Assembly: GCA_013368325.1 (NCBI GenBank)
Contig: JAACJK010000163.1
Span: 930,001-994,000, forward strand
DNA length: 64,000 nucleotides
Direction of reading: 5' to 3'
Source of the DNA: Ephemerocybe angulata
Lineage: Eukaryota; Basidiomycota; Agaricomycetes; Agaricales; Psathyrellaceae
Position 1 is the first letter of the stretch; each line of letters starts with the position of its first letter. The position numbers and the translations under genes were made by a program. Below, piece by piece: positions 55,363 to 64,000 of this stretch. The notes beneath the pieces were generated by a model that worked only from the letters and a program-made list of their open reading frames with translations, did not search any database and had not been told where the DNA came from.

Positions 55363-58300
55363 ATGTCCGGGACGGACCCCGCGTCGGTGGCTTACTCGCA
55401 AGACTACTTCTTTGCCCAGTGGAACCTGCAAAACGCGCTGCAAGCTGCACCTTCCTGGCCTCCCCATGACGGTTCCAATGAGACGTTACGAGACTTGAGT
55501 GACAAGGTCTTGTGTCTGAAGACCATCACGGTACGGCCTACCCTCCTGATTTGCGTCCGAACCCTCATTCATCGCGTATTATCAGGCAAAATTTGGAGCC
55601 GCCTACAGATCCTTCATGGAGCACAATCCTACTATGTTGGATGCTGTTCCGCTCCCCAAAGAGATCAATGACTGGGTGACAGAGTTTGCAGTGCACCCCG
55701 ACCTCTACGACCCGATGTCGCCAACTTTCAACGTTTCCTATCTGACGTCCCATCGTACGGTTCCAGGAGGACCGGAGGTGACGAGCTCCAATGAAATCGT
55801 TGAGAAGAAAAGCGGTATGCTTAAACGGAAAACGGGCCACACCCCACCCGCCGACGCAGGGCCTGCAAAGCGAACGAAGTTGGGCGGCTCGCCGATCGAT
55901 GATGAAGAAGAGGATGAGGAGTCAGACGAGGAGGACGAGAAAGAGGAATACACTGGCGAGCCGACGGACGACGAGGTTGAAGCAGCTGTCCCACTGGAAT
56001 GGAAATCGAAGAGAGGGAGTGGTCCAAACAGGGTTTTTATCATCCCCTGTGATAAATGCGCTTTCAAGAAGAAACCTTGTATTGTTCGGCCGGACGCTAA
56101 GAGGCAGTCAGCTTGCTTACCCTGCTCCACAAGGAAAACGAGGGGGTGTAACAAGTCGTTGGTAACGAAGGCCCCAAAGGAGGCGGAAACGGGAAAGGCG
56201 CGCGGTGGAGGCTCGAAAGCACGCGACAAGGGGAAGGGAACGAAGAAAGGGGACAAGCCGGGGAAGGGGAAGGCCAAGGGGGGGAATTCAGTCCGCAAGG
56301 CAGAGGATATAAAACCATTCGGTGCGTCACGCTCTCTATCCTTATAGCATATTTCCTTAGGCCTACCCGTAATCGCCTATCCTATCAGATCTTCGTGAGG
56401 ACCCAACGACTTCCAGGCCCCGCTATCACGAAACAGACCTCCGAGATGAACGAGTTTGGGAGAGTCCGTCCAATACGCACATTGACAATGCATCTGGTAC
56501 GTCTCACGTCCATATCCCGATCGCATGTCGGCTTACGCTGAACGGGATTCGCTTATCCTATCAGATCGTAGCGAGTACGCAGGGCCGTCCAGACCACGCC
56601 AGACCAGCCATGAGCTTCGGAACGAAGCAGTCCCGGATGCTATGCTCAATATGCACATCCAAGCAGTCGGTGGTCTCGGAGTGAGAGTGAACAGTGTGGA
56701 GAAGGCCCTCAAAATGCAATTTGACGATGTAGAGCGTGCTGAACGCGAGCTACAGGATCTCACTCAGCAGGTCGAGAAGCACAAAGGGCGGCACGATCGA
56801 CTCGAGGGAAGGGTGGCGCGTTTGGAGGGGATACGCGGTAGCGCGGAGCCGACAAACATGGACGACTCCTGCCTGCAGCTGCGCGGTGAGCATAGGGCGG
56901 AGAAAGCTGACAATGTGACGGCCGATGATGCTACAACCCTGGCCGTTCGTCTGGCGGAGGTCGAGTCGCAGCTGGAGTCCGTCATGACTTTCTTTGAACC
57001 TGTAGCGGAGGAAACCGATGATGGCAGCGGCGAGCATGGTGAAGGGATTCCCGATCCCAGCCACCAACTTCCTGGTGGACCTCATGACAACATCAATCTC
57101 ACCCTCCGCCTCGACCAGCTCAGTGCAAGGGTGGAAGAAGTTTTCGACATGGTCCAGGTGCTACAGGCAAGGAGCCCCCGTCAAGGTTCGGTTGTTGGCG
57201 AAGATGATGTGAATGGACCCGAAATCCTCGGGCATCAGCTAGCTACGCTGGACACAACCGTGGATGACATCCTCCACAGACTCGAATCTCTCCCCGGGCT
57301 GGAAAGTGACGCTACCGAAAGAGCAGTGATCCTCGACTTCGTCCGTCGTCGATTGAACGATGTGTCGGAGCAGCTGAATGCGCTTGAAGCCTCAACATCA
57401 GAGCGGCTTGGCCTGCTAGAACCGGAGTTGACGAGTCTTAAGGACACCGTCCGCAAGAATATCTCCCACTTCAAATCGGACCTTGCGTCGCATCAAGACA
57501 TAGCTGACGTCAGGATTGGGAAGTTGGAAAGTCGTTTCGAGGAACAGTCGAACATCATCAACCGGCTTCTCAATCGCATCGAAAGTCTAGAGGGAAGGCG
57601 AGGTTCCGAGACCAACTCGGAGATTGAGGAGGAGACGGAGGCAGAGGGGGGCGCGGAGCAGATAGCGGGCGCGGAGACGGACGCGGCAAGAAAGGCGGAT
57701 GCGGCTGCCGGGGCGGAGCCAAAAGGGGAGAAGGGGGCGCAGTCGTCAGCCGCTGCGGAGGCGGAGGCCAGGGGTATCGCGGATGCGGACGCGCATGCCA
57801 GAGCGAAGGCAGACGCGGCAGCGAGCGAAGCGGACGCGGACGCGAACGCGGCAAGAAAGGCGGATGCGGCTGCCGGGGCGGAGCCAAAGGGGGAGAAGGG
57901 GGCGCAGTCGTCAGCCGCTGTGGAGGCGGAGGCCAGGGGTATCGCGGATGCGGACGCGCATGCCAGAGCGAAGGTAGACGCGACAGCGAGCGAAGCGGAC
58001 GCGGGCGCGGAGGCAGGGACGAAGGAAAAGGCGGAGAAGGAGGCCGAGTCACCAACGGACCCGGAGGCGGAGGCCAATAACCTCCCAACCGCGGACGCGG
58101 ACCCGCAGGCAGGAGCGGAGGGGAAGACCGTAGCCACGGCGGACGCGGACGCGGCAAAAAGGAAAGAGGACGCAGACGCGGAGGCGGAGGCGGAGGCGGA
58201 GGCGGAAGCCGGGGCGGGGGCGGGGGCGGGGGCGGAGGAGGAGGCACAGTCGCTAGCGGAGACCAAACCCGAGGCGAAGGTGGCGAACCAGAAGGCACAC

Positions 58301-58549
58301 GCGGGCGCGATGGGGCCGGATGCGGTGGGCGAGGACGCGGTGGGCGAGGTCGCGGTGGGCGAGGTCGCGGTGGGCGAGGTCGCGGTGGACGCGAAGTCGG
58401 CGGCGGAGGAGCAGGAGAAGCAGCAGACGGCATCCAGCCCGCTAACCGTACCCTCGGATGATGACGAAGAGCAACCCCCCCCTCCCGCTCCTCAACCAGC
58501 TCCAACCGAACGCAAGCTTCCTCCCCGCAAATGCACTTCCCGTCGCTGA
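55363..58549 (+). CDS. Cassette gene B1: Zn(II)2Cys6-like cluster plus coiled coil, Ala/Glu-rich tail
   Basis: Starts MSGTDPASVAYSQDYFFAQW. After intron 1 it continues KFGAAYRSFMEHNPTMLDAV and DWVTEFAVHPDLYDPMSPTF, then an acidic region. A Cys cluster follows: CDKC, x6, C, x11, CLPC, x7, C (56051-56152), which fits the Zn(II)2Cys6 spacing, with a Lys/Gly-rich run after it. Introns with matching phase connect this to RSEYAGPSRPRQTSHEL, then long coiled coils (VNSVEKALKMQFDDVERAER, DRLEGRVARLEG) and a tail built of ADADA/EAEAE repeats. About 1,000 residues. Homologous in order to B2 at 61.5 kb. Canonical fungal Zn2Cys6 factors carry the cluster at the N-terminus, so a DNA-binding role is only an inference. 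Confidence 0.6.
57683..58012 (+). repeat. 165-bp tandem duplication inside B1
   Basis: Two near-identical 165-bp (55-residue) units start at GCGGCAAGAAAGGCGG at 57683 and 57848. They encode AARKADAAAGAEPKGEKGAQ and onward, with only a few substitutions. Built from GCGGA-rich sequence. Confidence 0.9.
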
Positions 58550-58879
58550 GTGTGGCTTTGCGAACTTTTTTCCCTTCCTTCGTACTCTTCTTGCTATGTA
58601 CTTGTCTTGATCTGTATTTTGCTCTGTATTTAACCTGCTCTGTACTTGTCTTGCTCTGCCCTATTCTTGCTTCCCACTTTTCTCCCTCGTTATTATCCAT
58701 ATCTGACTTTCCATGTCTTCACATACTGCTTCTGTGATGTCCCTCCCCGTCGTTTTGGAATACAATGCTCGTTGTACTTGGCTGTGGCAACTGATCGTTG
58801 ATGTGATTGATAAGCAAATAAGCGATACGAGCCGATACGAATGAAGGTAATGCTTCAGGCTTAGGCATTTACCACCATT
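58550..58879. other. B1-C1 spacer
   Basis: About 330 bp, T/C-rich, with several CTTGCTCTGTA-like words at 58590-58670. Probably the B1 3' UTR and the C1 promoter. Confidence 0.4.
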
Positions 58880-59753
58880 ATGTCAACCTCCGATAGCTCA
58901 CTTTCATTTCCCGGCAACACCTCCCACATCCCACCTTCCTCTCCCTCCCGGCACCTCCAGGACCCTTTTTGCATTGGCCCAATCATTGTTACCTTGCGAT
59001 CCCTCACACCCGCCCAACGACAAGCCTTGATCAACTACTCTGGCAGTCGTATTAGAATGGCCTGTGGGTATGTCATCGCGCATGGGCTGCCGATGGGTAG
59101 CCCGCATGTATGGAAGAAATATATAGGGGCAGAAATAGTACGCCTGAGTTCTCTCGTATCACTGCAGTACTTACACTGACCAGTCGTAGGAGTCGGCTGC
59201 TCGGATGGTCGGGGGGATTGGCCTAGTGACCACCGCACAAGCAGTTCCACTGGAGATGCCTCCTGCGGCCAGATTGGCGTCGGATCTGCTGATGAAGGAA
59301 TCGTTGGAAAAGGAGAACGATATCATTAGGGTCTACGCTGCACTGGGCAATGGAGGGGCCGCTATTATCCCAGATTACATTAACCCCTGGTGGAGGAAGG
59401 GAATGGAAGAGTCTGAACTGCCGACCCCAACCCTCGTCTACAAATACTTTGCCCAACAGCATAGGTTACTTCCTCCGATCGCCAGCACAACGTCCCATGG
59501 AACTGCAAGCCAGTCATCCATCACTACCATGACCTACGGAGAACTTCTCGATGCCTGTGAAGTAGCGGACGACACAGTCCGGGTTCTGGACAATCAGCTG
59601 GAGGAGAGCACGGCGCGTCTTGGCAAGCTTGACGACACGATCCAGGAGTTGCGACGCATGCGCGAAGAAATGAGCACGGGGCAACGAGAACAGGAGGCTG
59701 CGATAGCGTTGGTTCATAGGAGGCATTTTAGTGGGTATGATGGAACAGCGTAA
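58880..59753 (+). CDS. Cassette gene C1: uncharacterised coiled-coil protein
   Basis: Exon 1 starts MSTSDSSLSFPGNTSHIPPS and carries LRSLTPAQRQALINYSGSRI and RMACGYVIAHGL; exon 2 begins ESAARMVGGIGLVTTAQAVP. It continues PPAARLASDLLMKESLEKEN and IPDYINPWWRKGMEESELPT and ends in a coiled coil (VADDTVRVLDNQLEESTARL, LDDTIQELRRMREEMS). About 270 residues, no signal peptide or membrane span. The segment around SLTPAQRQALINYSGSRIR matches the start of C2 at 63.8 kb (SLGLHRQQMLLSYATSRVR). No known family. Confidence 0.55.
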
Positions 59754-59925
59754 CTCCTACCTTCCTTTGGGTCTGCTCTTGTATTCAGTCACCTCAATAC
59801 CACTGCTATTGATATCGCATATCGCAAAGATCAGAAATTGAATTATGGGCGCACTGTAACAAACGGATAATATCGTATGTATCAAGTTGAGACTCATGGC
59901 GAAGGAAAGGTCAATGAACATGAAG

Positions 59926-61412
59926 TCACCCAAGGGACCGGGATAGCTTACGAGCAAGGTCGCGCGCCCTGGTCGTATTCTGTTCGAAGCGCCGCTGTGC
60001 CGCACGAAGGCTGCCGAGGTCCTTGATGTGTCTATCCAAGATAGCTGCGCAGACAACATGACCCTGGATCGAACGCAGAGATTCCTTCGGCCAGAGCAAA
60101 TTCTGTTCCATGGGCGATCCCGCATGGACTCGGTTGGCTGCCGTGGTCGCAGAAGTCGGGGGCGCCGCTGCTCCTGGGGTTCGGCTTTCCGCTGCGGGCG
60201 GCAGTCCGTGCTCAGTGGAGATTGGGAGTCCAGCAAGCATGGCGGAGTGTCGCTGTCCGTGCTCCGCAACGATTGGAGGTCCGCGTCTTCCCACCGCTCC
60301 GCGCACCGTGCTTTGTCCATGCCCGTTCCCGGCAATGATTGGAGGTCCGCGTCTATCCTCCGCTCCGTGCACCGTGATTGGACCATGTCCGTGCTCCGCA
60401 CGGTTCGGGAGGCCGTGCACGGCGGTGTGTGGGGGGCGCATGTGCTCGGCATCCGCAGACTGTTCTCCACCGTACAGCACCCCCGCCCCTACCGTAGCAG
60501 GGAGTGGGAGTGCTGTGTGCTCCGCACGGTTCGGGAGGCCTTGCACGGCGGTGTGTGGGGGGCGCATGTGCTCGGCATCCGCAGACTGTTCTCCACCGTA
60601 CAACACCCCCGCCCCTACCGTAGCAGGGAGTGGGAGTGCTGCTGCCATTGTCGCTGATGCCGCGCACCCTGTCTCTTCAACACTCGCAGTCCCTCCTCGC
60701 GAATCTGGCTTGTGCTTCTTATGGACGGGTGCATTCTCAGTGACTCCTCCGGGCCTCTTAGGTACGGTTGGCATTGGAATTGCGTCAAGTGCCTTCTTCA
60801 ATGCCATATCTTGGGGGACAACGATGGCCAGTGGGGGTATTGCGACTTCTCCTTGCTTCCCGGGTGCGGTCGGCGTGATAAATGCGTCAAGACCCCTGAG
60901 GAATGCGACATTCTTTGGGGCTCCGTTCCCGAGAGCGTGACTAGGAGGGTGGTGCTTTGCTGGCGGGGGTGGAGCACCACTGCTATGACTGGCTTCCTTT
61001 CCTGGTGGCAGCGCACCCTCTTTCGCGGCGGAAGCGTTGGTGGGGAGGGTGGGGAGGGCAAGTCCTGCGAGGAGCCCAAGGCCTTTTGGCAAAGGAGCTC
61101 AGTCCGACTTCGTAGCGTGCTCGGGCTGGGATCATACCTTGCTCGGGATCCACATGCTCTTTTCTCTCACCCTGCACAGCGGACTGGTGAAGGCCGTGCG
61201 CCAAAGAGTTCAAGGGGCTTTTAGGGCCATATGCCGACGTTGCGCTGTGTGTCCCTACAGCATGGAACGCTTGAATCGGGTGTAAGAACGGTGTTCCAAG
61301 ACGACTCACCGCTACTTTCTGGTACTTTCTGGCGGTTTAGCTGCTGTGCTGGCGTTCGACCCAAGCCAGCCTTGAGCTTCAGCTTCGTCGGTGGCTTCTT
61401 CAAACTATTCAT
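59926..61412 (-). CDS. Cassette gene A2: uncharacterised Pro/Ala-rich protein with C-terminal coiled coil
   Basis: A first exon starts MNSLKKPPTKLKLKAGLGRT (basic) and is joined through two short introns (about 55 and 40 nt, phases matching) by GTHSATSAYGPKSPLNSLAH and KEHVDPEQ to PLPKGLGLLAGLALPTLP. The middle is long, Pro/Ala/Gly-rich and contains a 42-residue duplication (LPLPATVGAGVLYGGEQSAD...). The end is helical (GHVVCAAILDRHIKDLGSLR, RRFEQNTTRARDLARKL) and resembles the end of A1. A GTAAGC donor follows that helix, so the last exon is unresolved. Its start lies 134 bp from the divergent start of B2, implying a shared promoter. Function unknown. Confidence 0.5.
60391..60642. repeat. 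126-bp tandem duplication inside A2
   Basis: Two near-identical 126-bp units start at GTGCTCCGCACGGTTCGGGA at 60391 and 60517. They keep the frame of A2 (42 residues per unit). Confidence 0.9.
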
Positions 61413-61546
61413 TACTGGAATCGAGCTCGGGCTACCTTGAAGATGAAGTTGAAAATTGAATTTCTTTGTGCTCGGAGTACTCCCTCTCTCACGGTATCGT
61501 TCCGTAGTCACATGTCTGATCATGACGCCCAGCTCGCCGGGCCTAG

Positions 61547-63700
61547 ATGTCATCCGTCCGCTCCCTCTACCTGACTGATATGTCGCCGCAGGGACTGCAA
61601 CACTCTCCAGAAGAAGTCTTCGCGTTGTGTAGAACGAGCGCTCAAACTCTTACACTCGCGCTGGAGCAGGCGGAATCCTGGGCCCCACCCCTTGGCGAGC
61701 TAGAGGGTCGCTTCTACCTGGCAGAGCAGATTGATAGTCTCCTGGATCTAACGGTCAGTACCTAAAGGTGTTTCTCTAGACTGTACGACCTTAAGGACTG
61801 ACTTCCATGAACTCAGAGGAAATTCTCTGAAGCCCATGCCAAGTGTCGAAAGTATGAGGGTGTGGATCTCGACGCCCTTGGCGTCACGAAGGCCATCGAA
61901 CTCTGGGTCGCCGAGCTCTTCACGCACCGGGAACGGTATAACACGGAAGCGGACACCTTCGACGCCTCATTTTTCACATTCCGAGGAAACGCCATTTCAC
62001 CACTTGCCAAAGAAACCCAGCAGAGTGGAAAGGTTACTCCATTCTCGGATGACAAGAAGGATTCGCAGGAAGAGGACAATGCCAAGGGGAACAACACGCC
62101 GGCTCTTGGAAATCACCAGAGCGTGGGGCCTAAAAGGAAAGATTTGCACGGCCCAGGATCCCAGTCTGACGATGACCAGGCCGGGCGTCTGTTGGCTAAG
62201 AAACGGAAGACTACAACCGAGCCAGAACGCGACGGACCTACCGGCCCCATCGACGAAACGACGGACACAGAACTGGAGCAAGGTTTGCCCACCCTCTACC
62301 GTTCCAGGAGGACTGATGGAATGGGGCGCGCCTTCGTCGAGCCCTGCAGCCGTTGCAAGGAGAGCGGCACGGTCTGTCTCATCACAACCACCGGAAAGAC
62401 AAGAATGGTAGCCTGCTTGCCATGCGCGGAAGCCAGGAGTGGTGGCTGCACGAAGTCTACCAAGGCCAAGGGGAAGGGTATTGCGAGCAATTCAGCCAGT
62501 GACAAGAGGCAGGTACCTGCCAAAGACCAAGGGCCAACCCTTTCAGTCGCTCCGGGAGGCGGACAGTCCCCGCTAGCTGACGGTACTAGGCACTCAACAC
62601 GCGGGCCAAGCGTTCGCCTTGCTCATACGGGTGCCACTGGTACGCGACGATCAAAGAGAGGAGAATCGGCCCGTTTGTCCCAGGTACCCCGCGCGCTTCT
62701 CTCTATATCTTCTTGGCTCATGTTTTGGATTCAGGGACCCAGCACGCCCGACGAGGGGCATCCCTTGGCCGTCGTGCCCGCGGGTTCTGCAACTATCAAG
62801 ATTCCCGGAAGGCGCTCAAACGCTACAAAGGCAGAGCGCAGTCAAGCCACTGCTCAGGTGGAGCGTGTTGCTCCGGGAGGGCTTGCTGAGATTGGGTCGA
62901 AAACTGTAGTCGACGAAGTCCAGCGCCTTTCTCAACACAAGAGAGGTGTTGATGCCGATATGGCTGACTTGAAAGGGAGGACAGCGACGATTGAGCGACG
63001 TCTCGGCACCCTCGAGACGATTGAGCAACGTCTCGGCACCCTCGACGACCTTTCAATCAGGCTTAACGCCTTGACCGAGGATGTACACAATACACTGTGG
63101 AAAGACCATAATCACAGAATTGATCAGGGCACGGGTAAGTGTCTGGAACCGGGGGGCCTCACCAGCGCGGATACGTTTGAGCCCTCCCCCCGTGAAGAAG
63201 AGAACAGAAGCGCCCTGGAAAGGATCGCGCTTCTCGAAGCTCGACTGGATCTGCACGCTCTGGGCCTGGAGCAATCCGTTGTCAAAATTATGATGCATGT
63301 CTCTCAGGTTCGGGAGGAGTCGCTACATGCGGAGGTCGCCTCGAATGCACGACTCGGAGCTCTGGAGGGTCTTGTTGCTTTTTACAGGCGGGAGTTCATC
63401 GCGCTGAGAGAGGAAATCTTTCAAACGAAAGGGGGGAGAGTGAGGAGACATTGGGCGGCGGTGACAAATATTCTAGCGAGGATCGCGGGTCGTATGGCGA
63501 GATCGAGCGGGGGAGCTAGAGAAGCGCCCGGCGGCCCGGCCGACAACCCTGTATTCACCTGCGCGGACTTCTATACTCATCGTGGATGGAGGAGGGCCTC
63601 TAGGACAGTACTTTGCAGATTCGGCTATACACCATACACAGATACATACCTTTCAAATGCAGATTTAGCTTTGTCCATACTCAATATGTCTGGGAGATAG
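61547..63700 (+). CDS. Cassette gene B2: Zn(II)2Cys6-like cluster plus coiled coil
   Basis: Starts MSSVRSLYLTDMSPQGLQHS; after intron 1 it continues RKFSEAHAKCRKYEGVDLDA and LWVAELFTHRERYNTEADTF, aligning with B1 block for block. The Cys cluster is CSRC, x6, C, x12, CLPC, x7, C (62344-62451), again the Zn(II)2Cys6 spacing. A Lys/Ser/Gly-rich linker follows, then an intron of about 51 nt near 62683, then a coiled coil with a duplicated heptad block (TIERRLGTLETIEQRLGTLD) and EERNR-type helices (RIALLEARLDLHALGLEQS). The tail ends LALSILNMSGR and lacks the long Ala/Glu repeats of B1. No known family; possible DNA-binding dimer by analogy only. Confidence 0.6.
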
Positions 63701-63784
63701 CATGAGAAATTAATTGATGGGGCGTTGTCGTGACGTGTCACTGAAATCCCTCTCTCTTCGTACCAGCATTGTTGAAAATTCGCC

Positions 63785-64000
63785 ATGGCTGAATCTCACT
63801 CATCCCCGGCGGCGACTTTTTCCGAACTAAACCTTCACTCCCTTTCCATTCTGGGACAAGTCACCAGCCTCGGACTCCACCGTCAACAGATGCTTCTCAG
63901 CTATGCCACAAGCCGCGTTCGAGCGGCTTGTGTATCATTTATATCGAGGGAGCTCATAAAGAACGTTGCTGGGGTAGCATATCCGCTGCGCTCTTGGGAT
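63785..64000 (+). CDS. Cassette gene C2, 5' part (runs off the window end)
   Basis: Open from MAESHSSPAATFSELNLHSL to the end of the window (72 codons). The segment QVTSLGLHRQQMLLSYATSR followed by VRAACVSFISREL aligns with C1 (LRSLTPAQRQALINYSGSR, IRMACGYVIAHGL). It follows B2 by 84 bp, in the same order and strand as C1 follows B1. The 3' part lies outside the window. Confidence 0.5.
   Translation, partial: MAESHSSPAATFSELNLHSLSILGQVTSLGLHRQQMLLSYATSRVRAACVSFISRELIKNVAGVAYPLRSWD

Noticed and set aside
57493..58700. Long minus-strand Pro/Arg- or Ala/Ser-rich frames opposite the B1 tail
   Set aside because: They are shadows of the GC-rich repeats of B1.

Overview
The window is nuclear DNA of a mushroom-forming basidiomycete (Agaricomycetes). 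Most genes carry several short introns of about 45-80 nt with GT-AG ends. The gene content is typical of that class: a KDZ transposase, DUF6533 membrane proteins, a DUF7727 protein, a GH45-like protein, a Pbs2-type MAPKK and a Gcn5 acetyltransferase. All exon structures were inferred by reading splice signals by eye, so outer coordinates are firmer than internal exon edges.

Layout. (1) 0-12.2 kb, core genes: the 3' end of a Pro-rich protein; a large acidic protein ending in a HicA/YcfA-like module (minus); a single-pass membrane protein with two extracellular beta-sandwich-like modules; a DUF7727 membrane protein; Ap4A phosphorylase; an HSP12-like stress protein; an NmrA/EasG-like reductase (minus). 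(2) 13-27.2 kb: four DUF6533 membrane-protein paralogs, three in tandem on plus and one inverted. All four keep the same 6-nt microexon and 24-nt exon. Inserted among them are an aldo-keto reductase, a ubiquitin-like/BAG co-chaperone and a Pbs2-like MAPKK; the last two are divergent with only about 50-80 bp between them. (3) 27.2-32.5 kb, gene-poor, with degenerate repeats. (4) 32.5-40.2 kb, core genes: an ER cyclophilin with two possible 3' ends (soluble or membrane-anchored), Gcn5 with a PCAF-N-like head, a GH45-like protein and a RING/TRAF/double-SH3 protein. (5) 40.7-64 kb, accessory: a KDZ transposase-Ulp1 protease fusion broken by a 1-nt frameshift, small associated genes, a lone RNase H1 hybrid-binding-domain protein and an RMI1 gene. 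These are followed by uncharacterised genes that include a three-gene set (A divergent from B, then C) present twice in a row, the second copy running off the window end.

The best candidate for something undescribed is this duplicated A-B-C cassette (54.3-59.8 kb and 59.9-64 kb). Its B proteins (B1 about 1,000 aa) carry a Zn(II)2Cys6-spaced cysteine cluster in mid-protein followed by coiled coil. The same half of the window is also seeded with GC-rich repeats built on GCGGA/TCCGC words that cross both genes and intergenic DNA.
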